Part shown: one piece after another, positions 8,644-17,687 of the stretch | Layout of the letters: each line of letters starts with the position of its first letter | Numbering within the stretch: the first letter of the stretch is position 1 | From: Lachnospiraceae bacterium UBA1201 | GTDB lineage: Bacteria; Bacillota; Clostridia; Lachnospirales; Lachnospiraceae | NCBI GenBank assembly: GCA_002309675.1 | Contig: DBXX01000106.1 | Location: forward strand, 5,216-30,295 | Length of the DNA stretch: 25,080 bases | Reading direction: 5' to 3' | Notes under the pieces: model-generated | What the model saw: the letters and a program-made list of their open reading frames with translations, nothing else | Told to the model about the DNA's origin: nothing | Databases searched by the model: none | Translations under genes and position numbers: made by a program

Positions 8644-9873
8644 CTATTCATGTTCCATCCGCCAGTCAATGCTGCGCTGCAGATACTCGACATACGCCGG
8701 ATTCTTACACATTCCCTTACCGGGTGTATCCGAGATCTTCGCCACGTCCATTCCGTTGCAGAAGGTGGTCTTCATGACGATATTCAGCGCGTTTTCGTCC
8801 GTATCGTTCGCCAGGTAGGTGCCGATGCCGAACGCAACCTTCGCACGGCCGTTGAAGTGGCGGTACAGAGCGTCTGCGCGTCCGAAATCCAGGCTGTCGG
8901 AGAACAGCAGGGTCTTCTGCGTTGCGTCTAACTCCAGTTCCTGATAGTGCTTCAGGATCTTTTCACCCCACTCGTACGGGTCGCCGCTGTCGTGGCGCAC
9001 GCCGGAAAACAGCGTCGCATAGGTCAGGTCGAAATCCTTCAGGAAGCAATCGGTCGTGATGGCGTCGGTCAATGCGGTACCGTTTAACACACTGTATTCC
9101 TTTACCCAGGCCTCCATCGCGTAGAAATTGGAGTATGCCGGGTTGTGTTTGTGATTGCCCTGACCCACGCACATGATCCACTCATGTGCCATGGTTCCCA
9201 TGGGCTTCACGTTGTATTTCATGGCCAGATAAACGTTCGAAGTTCCCACGAACTTCGTGAACAGGGGCTTTCCGTTTTCATCCTTACCGGTCGGGAACGT
9301 CGTTTCGGCCAATGTCTTCACCGCCAGCTCCTGTGCCTCGGCGGAAAGTCTACGTCTAAGTCCGAACTCACTGAACGCGGACAGGTAGTAACGCCCGCTC
9401 GTTAACCAGCCGATCTTCTCCTTCAGGCGGCGTTCAAAGCTCTCCATCAGACGGTCGTAATCAAACTGCATGCGGAAATAGACCTCATTGACGATGGCCA
9501 GCGTCGGGATCTCGTACATGGAGGTATTCAGCCACGTACCGTTCGTCTCGATGGACAGGCCGCACTGCGCATCATTGGTAATAGTGAAATCCTCAAACCG
9601 AGGGTGCCACAGCCGCAGGAAATCCACATAAGACTGTTTGAACCAACGGATCTGACCCAGGTATGCCAGTTCCTCCTCAGTAAATCGAAGTTCGCAATAC
9701 CGGCGGATCTGATCGCGGATCTCCTCCACCATCTCGGTCGTAAAATGTACGTCCTTATTGCGGCACTTGAATGTCCAGGTAGTGGTATATCCGGGGAACT
9801 GGTGATAGATTGCCTGCCCCATGCTGAATTTATAGAGATCGGTCTCCAATAAGCTCGTAATGATCTGTTTCAT
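8644..9873 (-). CDS. pncB: Nicotinate phosphoribosyltransferase
   Basis: Makes nicotinate mononucleotide from nicotinate and PRPP, usually coupled to ATP hydrolysis. The 409-residue length fits the bacterial PncB type. Family marks include ETDLYKFSMGQAIYH (10-24), SEFGLRRR (168-175), GTSNVYLA (210-217), PMGTMAHEW (224-232), whose His230 matches the His that is phosphorylated in the Salmonella enzyme, and later RHDSGDP. The start is uncertain between 9873 (MKQIITSL, matching the usual N-terminus) and 9885 (four residues longer); AAAGGA lies 11 or too close to 3 bases upstream respectively, so I prefer 9873. The longer frame to 9993 overlaps pncA and is not family-like. It lies between pncA and nadE in a coherent NAD salvage operon. 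Confidence 0.93.
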   Translation of the reverse strand: MKQIITSLLETDLYKFSMGQAIYHQFPGYTTTWTFKCRNKDVHFTTEMVEEIRDQIRRYCELRFTEEELAYLGQIRWFKQSYVDFLRLWHPRFEDFTITNDAQCGLSIETNGTWLNTSMYEIPTLAIVNEVYFRMQFDYDRLMESFERRLKEKIGWLTSGRYYLSAFSEFGLRRRLSAEAQELAVKTLAETTFPTGKDENGKPLFTKFVGTSNVYLAMKYNVKPMGTMAHEWIMCVGQGNHKHNPAYSNFYAMEAWVKEYSVLNGTALTDAITTDCFLKDFDLTYATLFSGVRHDSGDPYEWGEKILKHYQELELDATQKTLLFSDSLDFGRADALYRHFNGRAKVAFGIGTYLANDTDENALNIVMKTTFCNGMDVAKISDTPGKGMCKNPAYVEYLQRSIDWRMEHE

Positions 9874-9956
9874 AGTTTCATCCATCCTTTCTGTCCGTTC
9901 TGTACCATCGGCCGGAAAAAGGCTCCGTTTCCTGCCGGCGGCCACACGATCGCATC

Positions 9957-10502
9957 TTACGCTTCTTCCGGCTCTGTTACCGCGATCTGGCATGCCTTCA
10001 TGGCATTCAGAGCTGTTTGATGGCTCTGCGGGGTCACACCCGCGCAGCAGGCTGCATCGACCCGGATCGGAGTGTTCGGCAGGAATGCCTTTACGAGCAA
10101 TGCATTGCTGATCACACAGATATCCGTGCAGATGCCGATCAGTTCGACTTCGTCGATCTTTTCTCTCTCATTTTCCTGCGCCAGGTACGCGCCGAGCTCA
10201 CGCGCGCCGAAAGTGACTTTATCGAAGATCTTCGCATCCTCGGCAAACCCCTTCAGAGCGTCTATGATCTCCCACCCTTCGGTTCCCTTCAGACAGTGCG
10301 GCACCGGCAGGTTCTTTCCCTCTTCGGTCTCCATATAGTCTTCAAAATGTGTGTCACGTGTAAAGATCAGTTCCGTTCCGGCCTCTTTTGCCGCGCGGAT
10401 CTTCTGTACCGCGTTCGGAACCATGACGATCGCTTCTTCGTTTCGAAGCGCTCCTGTTACAAAATCATTCTGCATATCCACAACGATCAAAAGCTTTCTC
10501 AT
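9957..10502 (-). CDS. pncA: Nicotinamidase (isochorismatase-fold hydrolase)
   Basis: Deamidates nicotinamide to nicotinate. The 181-residue isochorismatase-fold protein shows the catalytic triad Asp9 (VVDMQNDF), Lys95 (FDKVTF) and Cys129 (GICTDICV), and the metal ligands Asp50, His52 and His69 (TRDTHF and PHC). These match experimentally studied PncA proteins, and together with the pncB and nadE neighbours they make nicotinamidase far more likely than an isochorismatase or cysteine hydrolase of another pathway. It starts 18 bp after the nrtR stop codon with a purine-rich site (AGGGGAG) upstream. Confidence 0.93.
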   Translation of the reverse strand: MRKLLIVVDMQNDFVTGALRNEEAIVMVPNAVQKIRAAKEAGTELIFTRDTHFEDYMETEEGKNLPVPHCLKGTEGWEIIDALKGFAEDAKIFDKVTFGARELGAYLAQENEREKIDEVELIGICTDICVISNALLVKAFLPNTPIRVDAACCAGVTPQSHQTALNAMKACQIAVTEPEEA

Positions 10503-10520
10503 AGAAATCTCCCCTTTCTC

Positions 10521-11273
10521 TTACTGCCGTACCTTCCGGTACAGAGTTGCTGCACGCCGGCCATTTGCCGATGTTTTTTCTCCGGTTTCTACGACCTTTC
10601 CGGTGTCTACATATTTCTTCAGGAAATCCCGGCGGAAATTACCCGCGTCTAAGTTCTCCCCCTTCACCGTTTCAAAGATCTTCTTCAATTCGTAAATGGT
10701 AAATGACTGGTCATTTTCCAAAAAGTGAAATGCATCCTCCGTGTAGTCGATGCGGTTCTTAAGCCGCTGGATCGCTGTCTCGATCACCTTTGCATGATCG
10801 AAAGCCAGCTCGTCCTCCTTCACAACGTGTCGCGTTCCGATGAGCACCAGCCCCTCTTCGTTCCGGTAGATGCGAAACAGTTCCGCATCGCGGGCGTCAT
10901 CCCCCGCGTGGATGTTCAAGGAGTCCTTCGGGACGAATGCCATGTACGCCACGGAAATGACTCGCATACGCGGATCTCTTCCGACATCTCCGAACGTCGC
11001 CAGCTGATCCATCGGGATGTTCTCCAGTCCGGTCTCTTCCTTCAGTTCCCGGGCCGCAGCCTCCAGAAGGCTCTCCGTCATCTCGACGAAACCGCCCGGG
11101 ATGGCCCACAGACCTTTGTATGGAAAATTCCTGCGTTGAATCAACAAAATGGAGAGTTCGTGCTTATCCGACAATGTGAAGATCACATTATCCACGGTCA
11201 CGGAAGGCCGTTCATAATCTCCGGGACGATAATTACGTAAATATTCCCGTTCTTCTTCACTCGGTTGGTACAT
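10521..11273 (-). CDS. nrtR: NrtR, Nudix-type transcriptional repressor of NAD metabolism
   Basis: A 250-residue protein with an N-terminal Nudix domain (about 22-150) and a C-terminal winged-helix domain (about 165-248, including DDYTED-like and FTIYELKKIFETVKG segments). This is the NrtR architecture. NrtR proteins sense ADP-ribose or related NAD metabolites through the Nudix fold and bind DNA with the winged helix. The Nudix box here follows the consensus fully: G, five residues, E, seven residues, then RELKEETGL (within about 61-83), so hydrolase activity may be retained, unlike NrtR members that have lost it. It is the first gene of the operon with pncA, pncB and nadE. The AAGGAGG site 5 bases before the ATG is strong, and the promoter carries two palindromic sites, pointing to autorepression. 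Confidence 0.93.
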   Translation of the reverse strand: MYQPSEEEREYLRNYRPGDYERPSVTVDNVIFTLSDKHELSILLIQRRNFPYKGLWAIPGGFVEMTESLLEAAARELKEETGLENIPMDQLATFGDVGRDPRMRVISVAYMAFVPKDSLNIHAGDDARDAELFRIYRNEEGLVLIGTRHVVKEDELAFDHAKVIETAIQRLKNRIDYTEDAFHFLENDQSFTIYELKKIFETVKGENLDAGNFRRDFLKKYVDTGKVVETGEKTSANGRRAATLYRKVRQ

Positions 11274-11294
11274 ATCTTCCTCCTTTCGGTTGCT

Positions 11295-11345
11295 TATAGT
11301 CTGTTTGACTATTTATAATATAGTCTGTTTGACTATATTTGTCAA
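11295..11345 (-). promoter_or_regulatory. NAD operon promoter with two tandem NrtR-like operators
   Basis: On the minus strand, TTGACA (11340-11345) and TATATT (11317-11322) are separated by exactly 17 bp, a strong sigma-A promoter. Two copies of the same 18-bp sequence lie at 11295-11312 and 11319-11336, each containing the palindrome ATAGTC-N5-GACTAT (the second extends to TATAGTC-N5-GACTATA). One copy fills the -35/-10 spacer and the other covers the presumed start site. This layout is that of a repressor operator, and the first gene encodes NrtR, so NrtR is the natural candidate. Confidence 0.85.
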
Positions 11346-11385
11346 CCCCTTTTTCAAAAAAATTTTAAAAATTCTTTCGCACAAG

Positions 11386-11422
11386 AAAGCCGGCAGGGGA
11401 GAAAGTCTCCTCTGCCGGCTTT
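11386..11422 (-). terminator. Intrinsic terminator of the secreted-protein operon
   Basis: Arms of 17 bp (11386-11402 and 11406-11422) with one G-U pair and a 3-nt loop, about 20 bp beyond the beta-helix gene's stop codon. The minus-strand tail is TTTCTTGTG, moderately U-rich. Confidence 0.82.
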
Positions 11423-11441
11423 ACTGAGATCTATATGTCGA

Positions 11442-12275
11442 TTATTTTACCGACAGAGTTACTATGTCAGAGACTGTCTTCTGCCCGTTTCCGTCCGTGA
11501 TCACACAGCGGAACTGCCAGCCGTTTAAGCCCTTCGTTGTCGCTACCGACAACGTCTTAGTCTTCGCTCCGCTCTGGCCGGAGTTCGTCCATTCAGAAGA
11601 GGAATTCTTTCGCGACTGCCACTGGTATTTCAGCGTAGCCTTGCCTGTCGCCTCCACGGACAATGCTACCTTCGTCCCTGCTTTCACGCTTGCAGCGGTC
11701 GGCTGCTTCGTGATCTTCGGAACGAGAGATACCGTTACGAAATCCGAGTAGGTTTTCTGTCCATTGCCATCCGTTACCACGCAGCGGAACTGCCAGCCGT
11801 GAAGGCCCGCGGTCGTAGCCACCGAAAGTGTCGAAGTCTTCGCACCGCTCTGCCCGGAGTTCGTCCATGCGGAAGAAACATCCTTACGTGACTGCCACTG
11901 ATATTTCAATGTAGCCTTTCCTGTCGCTGCCACCTTATAGGTGACCGTGTCACCGGCCGCTACCGTCTTATTCGTCGGCTGGGTCGTGATCTTCGGCACG
12001 ATCGTCATGGTCAATTCCTTCGAGTAAGCTTTTCTGCCGCTTCCGTCCGTTACCACGCAACGGAACTGCCAGCCATGAAGGCCTGCACTGGTGGTCACCG
12101 AAAGCGTCGCGGTCTTCGCTCCGCTCTGGCCGGAATTCGTCCATGCAGAAGAAGAATTCTTACGTGACTGCCACTGATAGGTGATCGTACCGTTTCCGAT
12201 TGCATCGGCCGAGAGCTTCACGACCTGGCCGGCTGTTGCTACCGGCTGGCCCGAGCTGCCGGACCGGATCGTCAC
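11442..12275 (-). repeat. Three tandem Ig-like repeats (classes A-B-C) in the beta-helix protein
   Basis: Three repeats of about 92 residues (276 bp): A at about 11997-12275, B at 11721-11996, C at 11442-11720. Each has a core YQWQSRKxSSxxWTNSGQ followed by SGAKT and GWQFRCV(V/I)TDGxG. The first repeat has an AGQVVKLSAD-type opening, the second TVAAGDTVTYKV, the third SVKAGTKVALSV; these openings recur in the same order in the other two genes. Confidence 0.9.
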
Positions 12276-14777
12276 ATAAGGTGTATTTACCTCCTCAACG
12301 AGGATCTTTACGTTTTTCGATTTGATGTTCGTTGACGTTACTAAGGTTTTATCTGTCTTTGTATTTCGAAGTACGATATCCAGATATGCTTTGTCATCCA
12401 CGCTCCAGCCATCCACCATGGTTCCGCTCGTGCTTCGAATCGAACATTCGTCAAAAAGTACGCGGCTTCCGGCTGTTGTTTTCGCATACATATAGATCAG
12501 GCTCTTACCCGTAAATGTGATATCGCAATTCTTAAAAAAGACATCGATGTGATCCAGACTATATGCATACGGTCCGAATTCCAACATCTTATCCGATGCA
12601 GAACGGATCACACAATCCTCAAATGTGATCTTTTCCGGATGATCTCCCACACTCGCAGTCAGATAAAGGCCTTCAAATTCACATCCCTTAAATGTAAGAT
12701 CCTTGGAAAATGCATTTGTTTTCGTCGTCGCCGTGAACTTGCAGTTTTCAAACACACGATCGACATAATAAGGATTACTGAAATTAAAGACGATCTCATC
12801 TTTTCCTGCAACCGGTACAAATGTACAATCATAGAAATGCAGGTTGCTTCTTACATCACCGTTCATCATGACTGTACATCCGCGTAAGGTCGCGTGATCA
12901 CCGGAGAAATTGGAAAATGTACAATTCTCGTACACTACCGTATCCAAAACAGAGGACGTGTAAGTCGTGGTATTCGCCCCGTTTGCGATCGTGCAGTTTT
13001 TGACCTTCATCTCGACCGGCACTTCGCCTTCATTCAGAGGGTTGTAAAAATTGATAAATCCGCCATTGATATTTTGGATACGACCGTAGAGGTTCGTCAT
13101 CTTCGTACCCAGCGCCCACACGATCGTTGAGTCACCACTTGTGAAATTCCGGAGCACACCGCCGTATACGCGGCTGCGGATCGTGATATCGTGTGCCTTA
13201 CAGTTCTCAAATACATGATTGTAGCCGGTATTATCTACGATGGTTGCCGTTGTATGCTCTGCCTTTTCCAGAACCGTATTGTTCCGGTAGTAAACGTCCT
13301 GCATCTCCTCCCAGCCGTCTTCGAAATCGACCGGGCAGGGGGTAATGCTGTCGCCGCAACGCGTGTATGTGCAGTTCTCGATCAGGAGATTTCCGCCCGA
13401 AGCCGGGGCCAACGAGCAGGTACGCGTATCCATAAACCGGATATCCGAGATCTTTGAATACTCACCAAGGTGCTTTGTGTAAACATATACCGTGTGATCG
13501 GGATCATCCGCCGATAGATCCGTTCCCAGGAAGGTCACGCGTACGTATTTAGCCCCTGTCGGAATCGAGACCTTCCGGTACTGGAAGCCCGTGAAAGTCT
13601 CCATAAACCTATGGTTTGCATCATAAAAGGACAGGTAGATGACCGGTGACTCCCCGTTCAGACCGCGATAGCCGCCCGGATGTCCGACATACACGTAATC
13701 TTCGTCAGCATCATATGCCAGCATCTTCGTCAGATCGATCATGGAACTGGTGCTGCAGTTTTGGTCCGCAACTTCCTTACCGTTAATGATTGAGGTACGG
13801 GTAAATTTTTCCATTAATGCACCGGGGCCGTCCCAGGTACCTGTAGTAAAGATCGTGTGTCCCGTCGTGCTTTTGATCGTCAGGTTTTCAAGGGAGTTAT
13901 ACTTTCCTCCGCTGATAAAGACGGTGTTGATCGCTTCACCCTGACCCAGGTTCTCCAGGTCCTCTGCCTGCCGTTCGAAACGATCGCCTTCCAGAGTACC
14001 ATTGACCAGATGCGCATCGACAACATCCAGCATCGCTACGATACATCCCTCAACTTTTTTTCCACCCGTCAGGATCGTATTCAGTTTAAAGGTACTTCCG
14101 TTCATATCCACCGTAAAATGCGACGGGATCCTGATACAGGTCCTTCTGGCCTCTTCGCCATCGATCCGATACGTTCCCTTAAGGAGTACGATCTTCTTAA
14201 AGCCGGCGGCCTGCTTATCCGCAAACAGCTTCGTCAGGCCGTCCTTCGTGGAGATCAGGGACTTCGCATCTTTCGAGTCATCGTTGCGAATTCCGTACTT
14301 CGAAAGGTCTGCCGTCGTCATGTAGTAGGTCTGCTGTGCTGTAATCGCGGTCTCCGCAGGTGTCATCACCCAAAGGTCATTAAACAATCTGTGCGACTTA
14401 AGGCCGGTCCGCGGGTCGCAGACCTCCACGGAAAATTGATGCTTCCCTGCACTTAATTTTCCCAGGGTCAATGTATAATCTCCGATCGGTACCCCTTTGA
14501 TCGTATTTGTTACTCCGTCCACCGTGTAGATCAGATCCAGTTTAACCGACGTCGCATTCTTCATATACTCCGACTGCTCATAGTCCGTGATGTATAACGG
14601 AATCTTGATCGTATCATTTATGGTCGGCTTCGGATTGAAGTAGTACGTCGATATGTATGGTACCTTAAAGCGCGAAGCACTGTTTGTTGATGCGTCTGCT
14701 GCCTGCGTACGGACATTTGCACTGCAAATGCCCAGTACGACCCCCAGGATTACGATCCATGCCAAAACTTTTTTCAT
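11442..14777 (-). CDS. Secreted parallel beta-helix protein with three C-terminal Ig-like repeats
   Basis: An 1111-residue protein with a Sec signal peptide (hydrophobic 4-20, cleavage likely after VRTQA near 27; no lipobox). Residues of about 30-140 form a beta-rich N-terminal domain. From about 150 to 800 there are repeated short strands with stacked NC and ENC turns (for example LIENCTYTRCGD, VFENCKAHD, VVYENCTFSN, RVFENCKFTA), the signature of right-handed beta-helices found in pectate lyases, epimerases and phage tailspikes. No catalytic set could be assigned, so lyase, epimerase, hydrolase or a binding role remain open. Residues from about 835 to 1111 are three Ig-like repeats shared with the two upstream genes. 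It is the third gene of the operon, 54 bp after the lyase gene, with GGGG ribosome-binding site and ATG start. Confidence 0.85.
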   Translation of the reverse strand: MKKVLAWIVILGVVLGICSANVRTQAADASTNSASRFKVPYISTYYFNPKPTINDTIKIPLYITDYEQSEYMKNATSVKLDLIYTVDGVTNTIKGVPIGDYTLTLGKLSAGKHQFSVEVCDPRTGLKSHRLFNDLWVMTPAETAITAQQTYYMTTADLSKYGIRNDDSKDAKSLISTKDGLTKLFADKQAAGFKKIVLLKGTYRIDGEEARRTCIRIPSHFTVDMNGSTFKLNTILTGGKKVEGCIVAMLDVVDAHLVNGTLEGDRFERQAEDLENLGQGEAINTVFISGGKYNSLENLTIKSTTGHTIFTTGTWDGPGALMEKFTRTSIINGKEVADQNCSTSSMIDLTKMLAYDADEDYVYVGHPGGYRGLNGESPVIYLSFYDANHRFMETFTGFQYRKVSIPTGAKYVRVTFLGTDLSADDPDHTVYVYTKHLGEYSKISDIRFMDTRTCSLAPASGGNLLIENCTYTRCGDSITPCPVDFEDGWEEMQDVYYRNNTVLEKAEHTTATIVDNTGYNHVFENCKAHDITIRSRVYGGVLRNFTSGDSTIVWALGTKMTNLYGRIQNINGGFINFYNPLNEGEVPVEMKVKNCTIANGANTTTYTSSVLDTVVYENCTFSNFSGDHATLRGCTVMMNGDVRSNLHFYDCTFVPVAGKDEIVFNFSNPYYVDRVFENCKFTATTKTNAFSKDLTFKGCEFEGLYLTASVGDHPEKITFEDCVIRSASDKMLEFGPYAYSLDHIDVFFKNCDITFTGKSLIYMYAKTTAGSRVLFDECSIRSTSGTMVDGWSVDDKAYLDIVLRNTKTDKTLVTSTNIKSKNVKILVEEVNTPYVTIRSGSSGQPVATAGQVVKLSADAIGNGTITYQWQSRKNSSSAWTNSGQSGAKTATLSVTTSAGLHGWQFRCVVTDGSGRKAYSKELTMTIVPKITTQPTNKTVAAGDTVTYKVAATGKATLKYQWQSRKDVSSAWTNSGQSGAKTSTLSVATTAGLHGWQFRCVVTDGNGQKTYSDFVTVSLVPKITKQPTAASVKAGTKVALSVEATGKATLKYQWQSRKNSSSEWTNSGQSGAKTKTLSVATTKGLNGWQFRCVITDGNGQKTVSDIVTLSVK

Positions 14778-14831
14778 TTGTTTTCCCCTTTTTCTTTTAT
14801 TAACTTCCTTTTATTCCGTTTCGTGAGCATC

Positions 14832-15665
14832 TTATTTCACGGACAAGGTAACTACATTCGAGTAGACCTTCATACCGTTACCGTCCGTTACCACGCAACG
14901 GAACTGCCAGCCGTTCAGGCCGGCGGTCGTGGCTACCGTCAGGTTTGCGCTCTTCGCTCCGCTCTGCCCGGAGTTCGTCCACTCCGCGGAGGAATTCTTG
15001 CGCGACTGCCACTGATATTTTAAGGTTGCCTTACCCGTTGCTGCCACGGACAATGTAACCTTCGTCCCTGCCTTTACGCTCGAAGCGGTCGGCTGCTTCG
15101 TGATCTTCGGCTTCGAGAGCGATACCGTCATGGTATTCGAATATGCCTTCTGACCGTTACCGTCCGTTACCACACAACGGAACTGCCACCCCTGAAGACC
15201 TGCGGTCGTAGCTACCGAAAGCGTCGGCGTCTTCGCTCCGCTCTGCCCGGAGTTCGTCCACTCCGCGGAGGAATTCTTACGCGACTGCCACTGATAAGTC
15301 AGTCTAGCCTTGCCGGTCGCAGCGATCGTATACTTGATCGTACTGCCGACCTCTATGGTCTTGTTTACCGGCTGGGTCGTGATCTTCGGAACGAGTGCCA
15401 CGGACACTGCTTTTGAATACGCTTTGCGACCGCTTTCGTCCGTTACCATGCAGCGGAACTGCCAGCCATGCAAGCCCGCAGTTGTAGCGACGGAAAGTGT
15501 TGCCGTCTTCGCTCCGCTCTGGGCAGAATTCGTCCAAGCAGACGATGAGTCCTTACGGGACTGCCACTGATACTTCAGTGTGCCGGAACCGGTTGCTTCT
15601 GCCGAGATCTTAAAGGTATCTCCGACAGTAACCGAAGATTTCTCGGCACGTGCATTCACCGTCGG
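14832..15665 (-). repeat. Three tandem Ig-like repeats (classes A-B-C) in the lyase
   Basis: A at about 15390-15665, B at 15111-15389, C at 14832-15110. Openings are SVTVGDTFKISAE (A), TIEVGSTIKYTIA (B) and SVKAGTKVTLSVA (C). A 69-nt stretch of C (14951-15019) is identical in nucleotides to part of repeat A of the esterase gene (18359-18427), so identity crosses both gene and class. Confidence 0.9.
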
Positions 15666-17648
15666 AGCCGGTGCGCCGGCTGCCCACTGGGCGATCGTCG
15701 TCAACGCCGGAGTCCACGACGGCTTGGTTTCGCCACTCTTCAGCGGAATGCAGACTACGGAAATCGTCGTATTCTTCGTATTTGTCAGGTGGATCGCAAG
15801 CTTTCTGTAACCGCTGTTGCTCGTCTGATTGGATACAGGACGGGATGTAGGAAGCAATTTTGCCGACATCTCGGAGAATTTGCCGCCCTCGCTGAGAAGG
15901 CCTACCCACAACCGATCCGATCCGACCGTTACGATCGCACTTCTGCCGTCAGAAGCTACGCTGATCTGCCCCGCAGTATGGGCGAACCAATATATCTCAC
16001 CTGCTTTATTCAGGGAGATCTCATCCTGGATGATAATGGCCTTTTTATCCTTTATCATTTTAAGGCCGCGCACTACGCTATTTGCGTCGCTAGCCTTATA
16101 GGCAGCAGTCAGATCGGTTACGGCGTATGCTTCATTGCCCCCGCCGTAACTCGTGATGAAACACTCTACGCCCTCACTCTGATCCAGCTCCCTTGAAGGG
16201 TTGATCACGAGCGTATTGTGGCCCTCCGCGCGGATACGGTAAGAATACAGACGGTCTTTTAATTCATAGTCTTCATTTCCGAGATCGGTAAAGAACCGAG
16301 AGTCGTTATACTCGATATAGAAGGATCCCAGGTCATAATGACCATGATATTTGTACTTGTTTATTCCGGTATGCAGAGCCGCTATGGTTCCGCTCTTATC
16401 CCATGTGTCTCGGAAACTGGAGTAGGACCAACCGACGCCCCCCCAGTCCTTCGCTCTCTCATTTACCGGTTTGGATAATCCATCCTCCTCGATCCACAGA
16501 ACGTCCAGATAGTTAAACTCTTCGGATGCTAATTTATTAAGGCGGATAGATGCGATGTCATACGAATCAAAATATTTACCCAACCACAGGAAGACCGACC
16601 AGCTGGAGTCGCGGCTCTCACGGTCATCGCCGAAACTGAAGGTTTTCGGTGTGTTGGAGCTCATATAACGGACGAAATCAGCGGATTTACGAACTCCTTC
16701 ATAATTTGCGAGGCCATAATCCGTTCCCGTTGCACTGATCAGCGAGGACGAATTCAGACCCAGATAATAGGTGGCGTAATCCCAGTAACCGAGTCCTTCC
16801 GCATAGGCTCCGTCTATATTGCTGTATGAACGACGAACAAACGAATAGGCTTCCTTGTAACCATACGTGAGGACCTTAGCAGCAAGATCCCTCGCATCCA
16901 TTTCGTCTCCGATCGCCAGCGCCGCCATGTTCATACTTCCGGTACAAACGAGTTTCCAGTTGTCACCCGGATAATCCTGATACCAGCGATACGTACGGCT
17001 GCGGTCAGCGGGCTTATCCTCATAATCCTGCAGGACCTGTTTCAGGCCCTTTTCGATCATGGCTTTTCGCAGTACCGCCCTCTGGCTGTCATTCATCCAG
17101 TTATAGAGCCAGTCATAACCGATCGCAAAGGCCGTAGTCATCTCGGCGGTATCCAGAAAATGAGACGGATTCCAATCCGGAAAATTCGCTGCGGATTCCA
17201 ATTCCATATAGGCGCGCGTCGCATACTTTTCATCCCCGAAGATATTGTATGCTAAAGCCAGCGCGGCAACGCGGCGCTGAATTCTTTTGGAAGTTTCCAA
17301 AAGCCGAATTCCGTCCGTGATCTCATAAGGAAGCACCTTCGAGCCGAGTTTGCCGTCCGCTTGATCTTTCAGCATCTGCAGCAAGGTCGCCGTCACCGAG
17401 CCATCATCAATATGGGATCTCATTTTTGCAAATCTTTCCTCCGTCATGATGATCCTCGGATGCGATTTCGTTCCGTTCTTCTCGATCATATCTTTGATGA
17501 CCTGTTCACCATCGACAAAAGTGCCGTAGTCTCCGCCTTGTGAACCGTCCGGGCTTGCAGCCTCGACGCGATCCGGGCCGGATGCATTTGCAAAACACAT
17601 GCACAGTACGATGCCCAGGGAAATGAGCACCTCAAAAAACCTTTTCAA
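14832..17648 (-). CDS. Secreted heparinase II/III-type polysaccharide lyase with three Ig-like repeats
   Basis: A 938-residue protein with a signal peptide (hydrophobic 5-22), then an alpha/alpha-toroid region (about 60-400; HPRIIMTEERF, FAIGYDWLYN, AYAEGLGYWDYATYY) and a beta-sandwich (about 410-640) containing HGHYDLGSF (His435, His437, Asp439) and AEGHNTLVI (His477). This matches the heparinase II/III fold, whose members cleave uronic-acid polysaccharides by beta-elimination; Tyr288 and the His residues are candidate catalytic or zinc ligands. The real substrate (alginate, pectin, glycosaminoglycan or exopolysaccharide) cannot be told. Residues from about 662 are the Ig-like repeats. The start is TTG at 17648, chosen because AAGGGGG lies 9 bases upstream and because any later ATG removes the signal peptide. 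It lies 39 bp after the esterase gene. Confidence 0.86.
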   Translation of the reverse strand: MKRFFEVLISLGIVLCMCFANASGPDRVEAASPDGSQGGDYGTFVDGEQVIKDMIEKNGTKSHPRIIMTEERFAKMRSHIDDGSVTATLLQMLKDQADGKLGSKVLPYEITDGIRLLETSKRIQRRVAALALAYNIFGDEKYATRAYMELESAANFPDWNPSHFLDTAEMTTAFAIGYDWLYNWMNDSQRAVLRKAMIEKGLKQVLQDYEDKPADRSRTYRWYQDYPGDNWKLVCTGSMNMAALAIGDEMDARDLAAKVLTYGYKEAYSFVRRSYSNIDGAYAEGLGYWDYATYYLGLNSSSLISATGTDYGLANYEGVRKSADFVRYMSSNTPKTFSFGDDRESRDSSWSVFLWLGKYFDSYDIASIRLNKLASEEFNYLDVLWIEEDGLSKPVNERAKDWGGVGWSYSSFRDTWDKSGTIAALHTGINKYKYHGHYDLGSFYIEYNDSRFFTDLGNEDYELKDRLYSYRIRAEGHNTLVINPSRELDQSEGVECFITSYGGGNEAYAVTDLTAAYKASDANSVVRGLKMIKDKKAIIIQDEISLNKAGEIYWFAHTAGQISVASDGRSAIVTVGSDRLWVGLLSEGGKFSEMSAKLLPTSRPVSNQTSNSGYRKLAIHLTNTKNTTISVVCIPLKSGETKPSWTPALTTIAQWAAGAPAPTVNARAEKSSVTVGDTFKISAEATGSGTLKYQWQSRKDSSSAWTNSAQSGAKTATLSVATTAGLHGWQFRCMVTDESGRKAYSKAVSVALVPKITTQPVNKTIEVGSTIKYTIAATGKARLTYQWQSRKNSSAEWTNSGQSGAKTPTLSVATTAGLQGWQFRCVVTDGNGQKAYSNTMTVSLSKPKITKQPTASSVKAGTKVTLSVAATGKATLKYQWQSRKNSSAEWTNSGQSGAKSANLTVATTAGLNGWQFRCVVTDGNGMKVYSNVVTLSVK

Positions 17649-17687
17649 TTATCTTTTCCCCCTTTTCCTTTTTACTCCGTGATCATC

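Noticed and set aside
14778..14831. Possible separate promoters in the two short gaps between the secreted-protein genes
   Set aside because: Gaps of 54 and 39 bp hold only ribosome-binding sites and purine-rich leader on the minus strand; no -35/-10 pair was found.
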